From: Desulfoferula sp040751985
GTDB lineage: Bacteria; Desulfobacterota; Desulfarculia; Desulfarculales; Desulfarculaceae
Direction: 5' to 3'
Assembly (NCBI GenBank): GCA_040751985.1
Contig: JBFMFU010000047.1
Coordinates: 256,900 to 320,899, forward strand
DNA: 64,000 nt
In this document: positions 51,404-60,958 of the stretch, piece by piece
Numbering within the stretch: position 1 is the stretch's first letter
How the letters are laid out: the number at the start of each line of letters is the position of its first letter
Made by a program: the position numbers and the translations under genes
Notes under the pieces: generated by a model
Told to the model about the DNA's origin: nothing
Database searches by the model: none
Seen by the model: only the letters and a program-made list of their open reading frames with translations

Positions 51404-52411
51404 ATGGCCATGGAGCTGCGGCCCTTGCGGCAGTGCTGCGTGCTGGTCACCCCCACCTCCTACGGGGTCGAGGCGCCGGCCCTGCGGCGGGAGCTGGAGG
51501 CGGCGGTGGGGCGGGTGATCTACAACCCCCACGGCCGGCCCCTGACCTCCCCGGAGGTGGCCGGGCTGCTGCCGGGGGTGGACGGCTACATCGCCGGCCT
51601 GGACCAGATCGACGCCGCGGCCCTGGCCGGGGCCGATTGCCTCAAGGTCATCGCCCGCTACGGCGTGGGCCTGGACCGGGTGGATTTGGCCGCGGCCACG
51701 GCCCGTGGCATCGTGGTGGCCAACACCCCTGGGGCCAACGCCGGGGCCGTGGCCGAGCTGACCATCGCCCTGCTGCTCACCCTGGCCCGTGGCCTGCACC
51801 AGGTCTGCCCGGAAACCCGCTGCGGCCAATGGCCGCGCCGCCCAGGCCTGGCCCTGGAGGGCAAGGCCATCGGCCTGGTGGGCCTGGGGGCGGTGGGCCG
51901 GGCCCTGGCCAAGAAGCTGAGCGGCTTCAGCTGCCGGCTCATGGCCGGCGACCCCTACCTCACCCCTGCCCAGGCCGCGGCCGCGGGCGTGGAGCTATTG
52001 CCCCTGGCCGCGCTGCTGCCCCTGGCCGAGTTCGTGTCCCTGCACTGCCCGCTGACCCCCCAGACCAGGGGCCTGGTGAACCAGGCCTTTCTGGCGGCGA
52101 TGAAGCCCGGCGCCTATCTGGTCAACACCGCCCGTGGCGAGCTGATCGACGAGGCGGCCCTGCAGCAGGCCCTGCAGAGCGGCCGCCTGGCCGGCGCGGC
52201 CCTGGACTGCTTCTGCCAGGAGCCGCCCGGCGCCCGGCACCCCCTGCTAGCCTTGCCCACGGTGGTGGCCACCCCGCACATCGGCGCGCACACGGACCAG
52301 GCCACCTACCTGATGGGGCGTATGGCCCTGGACGCCTGCCTGGCGGCGCTGGCCGGCCGGCGGCCGGCGCATGTGGTCAACCCTCAAGTCTACGAGGCGG
52401 GCCATGCCTGA
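51404..52411 (+). CDS. D-isomer-specific 2-hydroxyacid dehydrogenase (SerA/GyaR-like)
   Basis: 335 aa. NAD loop GLVGLGAVGRALAKKL, catalytic Arg in NTARGELIDEAAL, Glu region around DCFCQEPP, and His in TPHIGAHTDQA; all catalytic residues present. Reduces 2-ketoacids such as hydroxypyruvate, glyoxylate or a keto-deoxy sugar acid with NAD(P)H. Its stop overlaps the start of the sugar kinase gene by 8 bases. No ACT domain, so it is not the long allosteric SerA. Confidence 0.92.
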   Translation: MAMELRPLRQCCVLVTPTSYGVEAPALRRELEAAVGRVIYNPHGRPLTSPEVAGLLPGVDGYIAGLDQIDAAALAGADCLKVIARYGVGLDRVDLAAATARGIVVANTPGANAGAVAELTIALLLTLARGLHQVCPETRCGQWPRRPGLALEGKAIGLVGLGAVGRALAKKLSGFSCRLMAGDPYLTPAQAAAAGVELLPLAALLPLAEFVSLHCPLTPQTRGLVNQAFLAAMKPGAYLVNTARGELIDEAALQQALQSGRLAGAALDCFCQEPPGARHPLLALPTVVATPHIGAHTDQATYLMGRMALDACLAALAGRRPAHVVNPQVYEAGHA

Positions 52412-53942
52412 GCGGACCGGCGCTCCCTGGTTCCTGGGCCTGGACCTGGGCACCGGCTCCTGCAAGGCCGTGGCCGTGGACGCCGCGGCCAGGGTGCTGG
52501 GGTTCGCCGCCGCCGCCTACCCGGCCCAGGGCGCGGACCAGAGGTGGCAGGAGCAGGACCCGGACTCCCTGCTCCTGGGCCTGGTGCAGGCGGCGCGCGG
52601 GGCCGTGGCCCAGGCCGCACCGGCCGGGCCCTGCCGCGGCCTGAGCATCGGCGGGGCCCTGCACAGCCTCGTCGCCCTGGACGGCGCCGGCCGGCCCCTG
52701 ACCGGGGTGAGCACCTGGGCCGACGGACGCGCCCAGGGCCAGGCCGCGGCCATCGCCGGCACTTCCCTGGGGCGGGAGCTGTACCAGCGCACCGGCTGCG
52801 TGCCCCACGGCATGTACCCCCTGTACAAGCTCATCCGCCTGCGCCAAGAGCGGCCGGAGATGTTCCAGCGGGTCCGGCGCCTGGTCTCGGCCAAGGAGTA
52901 CGTGCTGCACCAGCTCTGCGGCCAATACGTGGTGGACTTTTCGGTGGGTTCGGGATCGGGCCTAATGAACGTGCATGAGCTGGCCTGGGACTCCCTGGCC
53001 CTGGACACGGCCGGGGTGCAGGCGGGCCAGCTCTCGGAGCTGGCCGATCCCCGCGCCAGGCTGGGCGGCCTGGCGCCGGAGCTGGCCCGGCAGATGGGCC
53101 TGGCCCCGGACACGCCCCTGATCCTGGGGTCGTCGGACGCGGCCAACTCCAGCCTGGGGGCCGGCTGCGTGGCGCCGGGGCAGCTCACCTGCATGGTGGG
53201 CACCAGCGGGGCCCTGCGCCTGATCTCGCCTAGGCCCCTGCTGGACAACAACGCCCGCTACTGGTGCTACGGTCTGGACCGGGAGCACTGGCTGGTGGGC
53301 GGGGCCATCAACAACGGCGGCCTGGCCCTGGCCTGGTTCCGCGACCTGCTGCAGCAGGTCCTGGGCGAGGCAAGGCCGCAGGGCCGGCCCAGCTTCGAGG
53401 ACCTGGTGGCCCTGGCCGGCCAGGCCCCGCTGGGGGCCGCGGGCGTGATCTGCCTGCCCTTCCTGGCCGGGGAGCGCAGCCCCCACTGGAACCTGAACGC
53501 CCGCGCCGCCTTCTGCGGCCTGCGCCTGTCCCACGGCCCAGAGCACCTGGCCCGGGCCATCCTGGAGGGGGTGGCCTTCCGCCTGCGCAGCGTGCTGGAG
53601 CTCTTACGGGAGATGGGCCCGGCCGTCGGCGAGGTGCGGGCCTCGGGCGGCTTCACCCAGTCGCCCCTGTGGCTGCAGATCGTGGCCGACGTGCTGAACC
53701 TGGAGCTGAGCGTGCCGGCCTGGGGCGAGACCTCCTGCCTGGGCGCGGCCTTCTGGCCGCTCTTGGCCGCCGGGGCCCTGGCCAGCCTGGAGCAGGCCGG
53801 CGGTGCGGTGCCAACGGCCCAGGTCCAGGCCCCAGACCCGCAGCGCGCCCAGGCCTACGAGCCGCTCTACGCCCTGTTCACGGATCTTTACGCGGCCCTG
53901 AGCCCCTTGTTCGGCCGCTGGCCGTTGCCGAAGGCACCCTAG
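52404..53942 (+). CDS. FGGY-family carbohydrate kinase (gluconokinase/xylulokinase-like)
   Basis: 512 aa. FLGLDLGTGSCKAVAVD is the phosphate-1 motif, TWADGRAQ and the FGGY_1 pattern follow, GTSGALRLIS is phosphate 2, and FLAGERSPHWNLNARAAFCG then ASGGFTQSPLWLQIVADVL complete the ATP site. Phosphorylates a sugar, polyol or sugar acid such as gluconate or 2-keto-3-deoxygluconate, feeding the aldolase. ATG 52404 overlaps the preceding gene by 8 bases. Last gene of the operon, followed by a strong terminator. Confidence 0.92.
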   Translation: MPERTGAPWFLGLDLGTGSCKAVAVDAAARVLGFAAAAYPAQGADQRWQEQDPDSLLLGLVQAARGAVAQAAPAGPCRGLSIGGALHSLVALDGAGRPLTGVSTWADGRAQGQAAAIAGTSLGRELYQRTGCVPHGMYPLYKLIRLRQERPEMFQRVRRLVSAKEYVLHQLCGQYVVDFSVGSGSGLMNVHELAWDSLALDTAGVQAGQLSELADPRARLGGLAPELARQMGLAPDTPLILGSSDAANSSLGAGCVAPGQLTCMVGTSGALRLISPRPLLDNNARYWCYGLDREHWLVGGAINNGGLALAWFRDLLQQVLGEARPQGRPSFEDLVALAGQAPLGAAGVICLPFLAGERSPHWNLNARAAFCGLRLSHGPEHLARAILEGVAFRLRSVLELLREMGPAVGEVRASGGFTQSPLWLQIVADVLNLELSVPAWGETSCLGAAFWPLLAAGALASLEQAGGAVPTAQVQAPDPQRAQAYEPLYALFTDLYAALSPLFGRWPLPKAP

Positions 53943-53964
53943 GCGCAACCGACCGCAGGCAAGG

Positions 53965-54001
53965 CGCGCGGCCCCGGCTCATTTCCGGGGCCGCGCGTTT
54001 T
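53965..54001 (+). terminator. Rho-independent terminator of the sugar-acid operon
   Basis: CGCGCGGCCCCGG (53965-53977) pairs perfectly with CCGGGGCCGCGCG (53985-53997), loop CTCATTT, followed by TTTT. It lies 22 bases after the FGGY kinase stop. It closes the operon that starts at tctB or the RpiR gene. Confidence 0.85.
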
Positions 54002-54098
54002 CAGGCCACACAATTCAAGCAGAGCAGGGACTTCCCTTGGGCCGGCTCCATCCACCGGGAGGGGTCCTGGGAAGCAAAACGGCTGGGACGGACGCGGG

Positions 54099-54470
54099 CT
54101 AGCTGGCGCGCTGCTGTTCGCCGCCGCCGGCCATGACCTGGGCGTCGTTGGTCTTCTTGTTCAGCCAGCCGTAGAATAGGATCAATTCCGGGTGGTCGTC
54201 CAGGGAACCATAGCCGCGCACGTTCACCTTTTTTTCTGCGGCCATGTTGGGGTCGAACACGCGGAACTTGAAGATGTGCTTGCCCTGGTCCGAGGTACGG
54301 GTGACCTGCTTGAGCTTCCAGACCCAGTCCGGGTCCTGCTGGTACTTGGTCACCATGTCCCGGCCAATCGCCGCATGCAGGTCGCGCGGCTTCTCGTCTT
54401 TTGCGGCCGCGGGCGCGCCGGTCTTGGGCGCCGCCGACGCCTCGTCTTTCTTGAACAGCTTCTTGAACAT
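54099..54470 (-). CDS. Small hypothetical protein
   Basis: 123 aa, not recognised. Basic N-terminus MFKKLFKKDE, then an Ala/Pro/Lys-rich flexible stretch (about 10-27), then a compact region of about 75 residues with conserved-looking WVWKLKQVTRTSDQGKHIF, KFRVFDPNMAAEKKVNVRGY, and LILFYGWLNKKTND, alternating strand-forming and polar residues. No signal peptide or membrane helix, so likely cytosolic. GGAGGAG lies 7 bases upstream of ATG 54470. Monocistronic; flanked by the sugar-acid operon terminator and by a GT2 gene 148 bases upstream. Confidence 0.7.
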   Translation of the reverse strand: MFKKLFKKDEASAAPKTGAPAAAKDEKPRDLHAAIGRDMVTKYQQDPDWVWKLKQVTRTSDQGKHIFKFRVFDPNMAAEKKVNVRGYGSLDDHPELILFYGWLNKKTNDAQVMAGGGEQQRAS

Positions 54471-54573
54471 CACTGCTCCTCCTGCTCGGGGCCTCCGCCC
54501 CTCCCTCAACTGATATCCCTCTTAAAATCCAGCCACAGTGAAATCCGATTTCCTACTGAGGCCATATCTCCAA

Positions 54574-54601
54574 GCCCTCAATGAGGGCCTATTCTTTTTT
54601 A
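54574..54601 (+). terminator. Terminator-like hairpin in plus orientation
   Basis: GCCCTC (54574-54579), loop AAT, GAGGGC (54583-54588), then CTATTCTTTTTT. It has the shape of an intrinsic terminator for plus-strand transcripts, yet both flanking genes are on the minus strand. It may stop read-through from the sugar-acid operon or antisense RNA. Confidence 0.4.
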
Positions 54602-54618
54602 TCCGCTATTCAAGCAAG

Positions 54619-56052
54619 TTAGCCATCGGAAATGCCGCTTCCCTCCGCCCGGGCCGCCTTCACGGGCGCCGCCTGGTCGGGCCGGTCGCTGGTCAGGCCG
54701 CGGGTGAGCCAGCCGTTTTTGTGCGGGGTCAAGAGGGCCCAGAGGCTTATCCAGGACAGACCCACCATCCATAGCAGCATGTAGGGGAAGGCCCACACGA
54801 AGTTGGTGTCCCGCCGGTGCAGGACGTGCACCAGGGCCGGCAGCATGCCGCCGATGGCCGCGCCCATGAGCAGGTTGACCAGCATCACCTCCGGGCTGGC
54901 CAGGATGACCACCACCGCGCCCAGCTTGAGCCACTCGCCGGCGGTCATGCGGAACAGGTGGATGAGAAGGTTGATGCGCGCGCCCAGGGCCGGCGTGGCC
55001 CGGAAGCGCCGGAACAGGAAGCTGGTCATGACCAGGGTCTCGCGCACGTTGCTGCGCGCCCAGCGCAGGAACATGCGGCACATGCCGCGGTAGCGTAGGG
55101 GCACCTCGGTCAAGACCACGGCATTGCGGGCGAAATGGGCGTGGTAGCCGCTGCGGAGCACGAAGTTGGTCAGGGAGCGGTCCTCGCCGATGTTGGCCGG
55201 CCGGCCCAGGAAGCGCTGGTTGAGCCAGGCCTTCAGGTGGGGCTTGACCACCGCGAAGCGGTAGGCGGACAGGGCGCCGGGGGTGGTCATCACGGTGTTG
55301 ATGCGGCTCTGGGAGGCCCGGATGAAGTCGAAGCTGAAGGTGAAGTTGACCTCCAGCATGCGCGGGATGACGCCCTTGGACCGGTTGAGCACCCGCACGT
55401 TGCCAGCCACCGCGCCCACCAGGTGGTCGCGCACCATGGGCGTGACCAGGTGGCGTATGGTATCGGGCAGGACCTCGGAGTCGCTGTCCATGGTCACCAG
55501 TATCTCGCCGCGCGCCCTCTGGATTCCGGCGTAGAGCGCGGCGCGCTTGCCGCTGTTGACCGCCAGGCGCACCAGCTCCACCCGCCCGGCCAGTTCGGCG
55601 ACGGCGCGCTCCATCCATACCCAGGTGTCGTCGCGGCTGCCGTCGTCCACGGCCACGATCTGCATGCGTCCGGCCGGGTAGTTGCTGGCGGCGATGCTGC
55701 GCAGGGTCTTCTGGACCTGGGCGCCCTCGTTATAGGCCGGCACCACCACGGTGATGTTGGGCAACTCCGCGTCCGCACAGGGCTCCAGGGGGCGGTAGGT
55801 GGCCGCCAGGTACACGCGCCAGGCCAGGGCGAAGACGGCCAGGACCAGGGAGACGCGGGCCAGGTCCAGCCAGGGGCTGTCCTCCAGCATGATCATGGTC
55901 TCTTCCAGGGCGTCCAGGAACTCGTCGCCCAGGTACCAGACGCCCAGGGCCAGACCGCAAAGAACGTTCATGATGGCTAATTTGATCGCCAGGTGAGAGC
56001 GAGGCGAGGCAGCACCGTCGCTGACTACAGGAGCGCTTCTGGGTTTGGTCAT
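54619..56052 (-). CDS. Processive family 2 glycosyltransferase (hyaluronan/NodC/cellulose-synthase-like)
   Basis: 477 aa membrane GT2. Two N-terminal helices (about 22-45 and 65-85), cytosolic catalytic domain with PNITVVVPAYNEG, VAVDDGSRDDT, VTMDSDSEV and GED, then FLRWARSNVRE, the counterpart of the QxxRW product-binding motif, and four to five C-terminal helices. Polymerises or extends an N-acetylglucosamine-type or similar glycan and exports it. ATG at 56052 has AGGA 7 bases upstream; further upstream the frame has no protein-like pattern. Stands alone, divergent from a sigma54 regulator. Confidence 0.87.
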   Translation of the reverse strand: MTKPRSAPVVSDGAASPRSHLAIKLAIMNVLCGLALGVWYLGDEFLDALEETMIMLEDSPWLDLARVSLVLAVFALAWRVYLAATYRPLEPCADAELPNITVVVPAYNEGAQVQKTLRSIAASNYPAGRMQIVAVDDGSRDDTWVWMERAVAELAGRVELVRLAVNSGKRAALYAGIQRARGEILVTMDSDSEVLPDTIRHLVTPMVRDHLVGAVAGNVRVLNRSKGVIPRMLEVNFTFSFDFIRASQSRINTVMTTPGALSAYRFAVVKPHLKAWLNQRFLGRPANIGEDRSLTNFVLRSGYHAHFARNAVVLTEVPLRYRGMCRMFLRWARSNVRETLVMTSFLFRRFRATPALGARINLLIHLFRMTAGEWLKLGAVVVILASPEVMLVNLLMGAAIGGMLPALVHVLHRRDTNFVWAFPYMLLWMVGLSWISLWALLTPHKNGWLTRGLTSDRPDQAAPVKAARAEGSGISDG

Positions 56053-56296
56053 ATGAGGATCCTGCATAGCGGTTGCGCAGACCAAAGAACCGACCATAAG
56101 TAAAGGGCAGGCCCAAGACCCACCCCGGTGGCCCTTTAGGAAGCAAAGGTGATGCCACTGGCTAGAGGCTTGCCGCGGCTTGATTTTTCTACGAACCTGG
56201 CCGGCGAAGGAAACGGCGCTTCCGGCTCGTGGCCTGGGGGGCGGGTCCGGAGGCCCCAAACCGGCTGCATTCCCCCTAGGCAACCAAGCCCGAGGA

Positions 56297-56311
56297 GTAT
56301 AGAATCTATAC
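56297..56311. promoter_or_regulatory. Palindrome upstream of the sigma54 regulator
   Basis: GTATAGA-A-TCTATAC, a perfect 15-bp inverted repeat ending 32 bases before the ATG at 56344. It lies where a -10/start region would be (TATAGA and TATACG are both -10-like), so it may be an operator of that gene. The rest of the 291-base gap (56053-56343) between the divergent genes shows no other clear signal. Confidence 0.35.
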
Positions 56312-56343
56312 GCAATTAAGGACTGCTGCAGGGAAAGGGCGCT

Positions 56344-57750
<1,407 letters not shown>

Positions 57751-57841
57751 AAACCGCCCCTCTAAGGCCCCCGAGTAAGAAATGATGTTTCATATTTTTC
57801 AGGACCGCGCAAAAAATATCCGTTAAATCAATGAGATAAAT

Positions 57842-57858
57842 TTGGCACGATCCTTGTT
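57842..57858 (+). promoter_or_regulatory. Sigma54 promoter
   Basis: TTGGCACG-ATCC-TTGTT: the -24 block is a full consensus match, GG (57844-57845) and the -12 G (57856) are 12 apart; the only mismatch is TTGT for TTGC. Predicted start near 57869, 33 bases before the ATG at 57902. A/T-rich upstream DNA with the symmetric ATGATGTTTCAT (57782-57793) may hold the activator site. Confidence 0.65.
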
Positions 57859-57901
57859 AAGAGGCAGGGCAGCAACTCTCACCCCGCGTGAGTACATAGA
57901 A

Positions 57902-58546
57902 ATGGCACCTGCAGAGGCAACTTCCGAGCGGATAAACGGTCTGGTGATCCCGGTGGAGTGGGACGCCGATGGCAAGGTGGTGGCCGTGGCCATCGCCGCC
58001 TTTGACGAGACCACCTATCTGGTGAAGCCCGGCGGCAAGGGCTCGGAGCTGTTGGACCGTCTGCAGTGCGAAGTGACCGTCTGGGGAAAGGTGGAAGGAA
58101 AAGCCCCGGGCAAAACCATCCAAATAGAGAGGTATCTGATGAGCACAAGCAGCAAAGGCAAAATCTTGGGCCTGGCGGTAGCCGCTTTGGTCGGCGTGTC
58201 CCTGGCCCTGGCCCCGGTGGCTTTCGCGGCCGGCGAGGCCAAACCGGCCGCCCCGGCCGCCACCGCTCCGGCCCCGGCCAAGGCCCCCGAGAAGGCCGCC
58301 CCGGCTAAGGCCGCCCCGGCCAAGAAGCCCGTGGCCAAGAAGGTGATGGCCAAGAAGGCCATGGCCAAGCCCAATGCCAAGGTGAAGGCCGCCCAGGAGG
58401 CCCTGAACAAGGCCGGCGCCAAGCTGAAGGCCGACGGCCTGATGGGCAAGCAGACCCGGGCCGCCGTCAAGAAGTTCCAGAAGGGCAAGGGCCTGAAGGT
58501 CACCGGCAAGCTGGACGCCGCGACCCTCAAAGCCCTGGGCCTGTAG
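57902..58546 (+). CDS. Two-part protein: small N-terminal domain fused to secreted peptidoglycan-binding domain
   Basis: The frame from ATG 57902 encodes 214 aa. Residues 1-79 (INGLVIPVEWDADGKVVAVA, FDETTYLVKPGGKG, CEVTVWGKVEGKAPGKTIQI) look like a complete small beta-barrel protein with no stop at its expected end. The rest is a second unit with its own signal peptide, Ala/Pro/Lys-rich linker and PG_binding_1-like domain, and its own ribosome site (see 58139). Both units could be made: a fusion from the first start and a secreted protein from the second. Controlled by the sigma54 promoter at 57842. The first start lacks a strong ribosome site. Confidence 0.6.
   Translation: MAPAEATSERINGLVIPVEWDADGKVVAVAIAAFDETTYLVKPGGKGSELLDRLQCEVTVWGKVEGKAPGKTIQIERYLMSTSSKGKILGLAVAALVGVSLALAPVAFAAGEAKPAAPAATAPAPAKAPEKAAPAKAAPAKKPVAKKVMAKKAMAKPNAKVKAAQEALNKAGAKLKADGLMGKQTRAAVKKFQKGKGLKVTGKLDAATLKALGL
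58139..58546 (+). CDS. Secreted Lys/Ala/Pro-rich peptidoglycan-binding protein (internal start)
   Basis: 135 aa from the internal ATG at 58139, in the same frame as the 57902 gene. GAGAGG lies 6-7 bases upstream. Signal peptide MSTSSKGKILGLAVAALVGV, cleavage after AFA near residue 30. Residues about 31-78 are a basic low-complexity linker of Ala, Pro and Lys repeats; residues about 80-135 match PG_binding_1: VKAAQEALNKAGAKLKADGL, GKQTRAAVKKFQKGKGLKVT, GKLDAATLKALGL. It should be exported and bind cell wall. Intrinsic terminator follows 16 bases after the stop. Confidence 0.75.
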   Translation: MSTSSKGKILGLAVAALVGVSLALAPVAFAAGEAKPAAPAATAPAPAKAPEKAAPAKAAPAKKPVAKKVMAKKAMAKPNAKVKAAQEALNKAGAKLKADGLMGKQTRAAVKKFQKGKGLKVTGKLDAATLKALGL

Positions 58547-58561
58547 GATAGAACAACCGCC

Positions 58562-58594
58562 GCCCGCCCGGAGCCATCCGGGCGGGCCGGTTTT
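58562..58594 (+). terminator. Rho-independent terminator
   Basis: GCCCGCCCGGA (58562-58572), loop GCCA, TCCGGGCGGGC (58577-58587), then CGGTTTT. Closes the sigma54-controlled gene 16 bases after its stop. Transcription of the kamA operon starting at 58643 therefore probably needs its own promoter, which I cannot see in the 48 GC-rich bases between. Confidence 0.8.
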
Positions 58595-58642
58595 AGGCCC
58601 CCCGCGGCCAACCCGCGCGACGGGGCATTCAGAGGCGAGCAA

Positions 58643-59923
58643 ATGAGCCGTAGCGAGAACGTAGTCCCCGCCGCGGAGCCTCCCCACCAGGGCTGGGGCC
58701 CCGCAGCCGAGCTAGTTGAGCCGACCCCAGCCCTGACCCCGGTGGCGCTGCCCTTTGAGCACCGTCCCCTCAGACCCTCACCGGCGGCCAGCTTCCGCCG
58801 CCGCTTCTTCCCCGGCATCAGCGCCACCCAGTGGAACGACTGGCGCTGGCAGGTGCGCAACCGCGTCACCAGCCTGGCCGGGTTGAGACGATTTCTGGTC
58901 CTGAGCCCGGAGGAGCAGCGCGCCTTCAGCGCCCGCGCCGGCAAGCTGCCCGTGGGGATCACCCCCTACTACCTCAGCTTGATCCACCTCGCGGACCCGA
59001 CCGACCCCCTGCGCCGCACCATGGTGCCCACCTGGTACGAGGCCGTGACCAGCGCCGGGGAGAGCAACGACCCCCTGGGCGAGGACCACGACATGCCCGC
59101 GCCGGGCCTGGTGCACCGCTACCCGGACCGGGTGCTGTTTTTGGCCACCGGCTTCTGCGCGGCCTACTGCCGCTACTGCACCCGCTCGCGCCTGGTGGGC
59201 GGCAGCGGCCACGGCCTGGCCCACCGCCGCGGCGACCTGGAGCAGGCCATCGCCTACATCGAGGCCACGCCCACGGTGCGCGACGTACTCATCTCCGGCG
59301 GCGACCCCCTGACCATGGCCGACGACCGCCTGGAGTGGCTCCTGATGCGCCTGCGCCGCATACCCCACGTGGAGGTGCTGCGCCTGGGCACCAAGACCCC
59401 GGCGGTGCTGCCCCAGCGCATAACCAGCGAGCTGGTGCGGCGGCTGAAACGCTATCACCCGCTGTTCATGAGCCTGCACTTCACCCATCCGGCGGAGCTG
59501 ACCCCGGAGGCGGCGCGGGCCTGCGCCCGCCTGGCCGACGCGGGCATCCCCCTGGGCAGCCAGACGGTGCTCCTGGCCGGGGTCAACGACTCGCTGGAGG
59601 TGATGAAGCGGCTGATGCAGGGGCTCTTGCGCCTGCGGGTGCGGCCCTACTACCTGTATCAGTGCGACCCCATCAGCGGCTCGGCCCACTTCCGCACCCC
59701 GGTGAAGAGGGGCCTGGAGATCATAGAGGGCCTGCGCGGCCACACCAGCGGCTACGCGGTGCCCACCTTCGTCATCGACGCCCCAGGCGGCGGCGGCAAG
59801 GTGGCCCTGTGCCCGGACGCGGTGGTCAACCGCACCGAGGGCGAGCTGCTGCTCAAAAACTACGCCGGCAACACCTACTCCTACCCGGACCAGGGAGGGG
59901 ACCTGGGCCCGGCGGCCTGCTGA
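58643..59923 (+). CDS. kamA: KamA-family radical SAM lysine 2,3-aminomutase
   Basis: 426 aa. Radical-SAM Cys motif CAAYCRYC at Cys172, Cys176, Cys179; PLP Lys386 in DAPGGGGK. The two aspartates that bind the lysine side chain in clostridial lysine 2,3-aminomutase (in YQCD and in the D of DAPGGGGK) are retained here as Asp342 and Asp379, at the same 37-residue spacing; glutamate aminomutases differ there. So L-lysine to L-beta-lysine is the best prediction. Needs SAM, PLP and a 4Fe-4S cluster and is oxygen-sensitive, which fits an anaerobe. First of four closely packed genes with two ATP-grasp ligases and a GNAT. Confidence 0.92.
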   Translation: MSRSENVVPAAEPPHQGWGPAAELVEPTPALTPVALPFEHRPLRPSPAASFRRRFFPGISATQWNDWRWQVRNRVTSLAGLRRFLVLSPEEQRAFSARAGKLPVGITPYYLSLIHLADPTDPLRRTMVPTWYEAVTSAGESNDPLGEDHDMPAPGLVHRYPDRVLFLATGFCAAYCRYCTRSRLVGGSGHGLAHRRGDLEQAIAYIEATPTVRDVLISGGDPLTMADDRLEWLLMRLRRIPHVEVLRLGTKTPAVLPQRITSELVRRLKRYHPLFMSLHFTHPAELTPEAARACARLADAGIPLGSQTVLLAGVNDSLEVMKRLMQGLLRLRVRPYYLYQCDPISGSAHFRTPVKRGLEIIEGLRGHTSGYAVPTFVIDAPGGGGKVALCPDAVVNRTEGELLLKNYAGNTYSYPDQGGDLGPAAC

Positions 59924-59939
59924 GGCCGGAAGAGGCGAC

Positions 59940-60950
59940 ATGCGGGTCGGCCTGACCTATGACCTGCGCCAGGAGTACCTGGAACTGGGCTACTCCGAGG
60001 AGGAGGTGGCCGAGTTCGACAGCCCCCGCACCGTGGAGGCCATCGAGCAGGCCGTGGCCGTGGCCGGACACCAGACCCAGCGCATCGGCCGCCTGGCCTC
60101 CCTGGTGGAGCGCCTGGCCAAAGGCGAGCGCTGGGACCTGGTGTTCAACATCGCCGAGGGACTGCGCGGCTTCGGCCGCGAGGCCCAGGTGCCGGCGCTG
60201 TTGGATTACTACGCCGTCCCCTACACCTTCTCCGACCCTCTGGTGCTCAGCCTGACCCTCCACAAGGCCATGGCCAAGCGGGTGGTGCGCGACCTGGGCC
60301 TGCCCACGCCGGACTTCGCGGTGGTGTCCGCGCCGGCCGAGGCGGCCAAAGTGCGCCTGCCCTACCCCCTGTTCGCCAAGCCGGTGGCCGAGGGCTCGGG
60401 CCGGGGCGTAGGGGCGGCCTCGCGGGTGGAGGGCCCGGAGCAGCTCAGCTCGGTCTGTGCGGCCATGCTGGCCCGCTACCAGCAGCCGGTGCTGGTGGAG
60501 ACCTACCTGCCCGGCCGCGAGTTCACCGTGGGCCTCATAGGCAGCGGGGCCTCGGCCCGGGTGCTGGGCACCATGGAGGTGATCCTCAAGGAGCAGGCCG
60601 AGGCCGGGGCCTACGGCTACATCAACAAGGAGCACTACGACAAGCTGGTGCGCTACCGCCGGGTAAAGGGCGCCGAGGCCCAGGCCGCCGGCGAACTGGC
60701 CCTGGCCGTGTGGCAGGGCCTGGGCTGCCTGGACGCGGGCCGGGTGGACCTGCGCTGCGACGCGGCCGGCCGGCCCCAGTTCCTGGAGGTCAACCCCCTG
60801 GCCGGCCTGCACCCGGAGCGCTCGGACCTGCCCATCCTCTGCGGCCTGATCGGCATGGAGTACAACCAGCTCATCGGCTGCATCCTGGACTCGGCCTGGC
60901 AGCGGGCCCGCGGCGCGGCCGCCAGGCCCTGTGGGCCACGGGCCTCCTGA
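59940..60950 (+). CDS. ATP-grasp ligase, D-Ala-D-Ala-ligase-like (1)
   Basis: 336 aa. The N-terminal FNIAEGLRGFGREAQVPALL matches the Ddl substrate loop (NxxEGxxG...Q), followed by FAKPVAEGSGRGV (ATP-grasp Lys and glycine loop) and the metal-binding FLEVNPLAG (Glu, Asn). It joins a carboxyl group to an amine using ATP. Starts 16 bases after kamA. Not a housekeeping Ddl by context; with beta-lysine as a likely partner it may build a beta-lysyl amide. Its exact substrates are unknown. Confidence 0.9.
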   Translation: MRVGLTYDLRQEYLELGYSEEEVAEFDSPRTVEAIEQAVAVAGHQTQRIGRLASLVERLAKGERWDLVFNIAEGLRGFGREAQVPALLDYYAVPYTFSDPLVLSLTLHKAMAKRVVRDLGLPTPDFAVVSAPAEAAKVRLPYPLFAKPVAEGSGRGVGAASRVEGPEQLSSVCAAMLARYQQPVLVETYLPGREFTVGLIGSGASARVLGTMEVILKEQAEAGAYGYINKEHYDKLVRYRRVKGAEAQAAGELALAVWQGLGCLDAGRVDLRCDAAGRPQFLEVNPLAGLHPERSDLPILCGLIGMEYNQLIGCILDSAWQRARGAAARPCGPRAS

Positions 60951-60958
60951 GAAAGACC

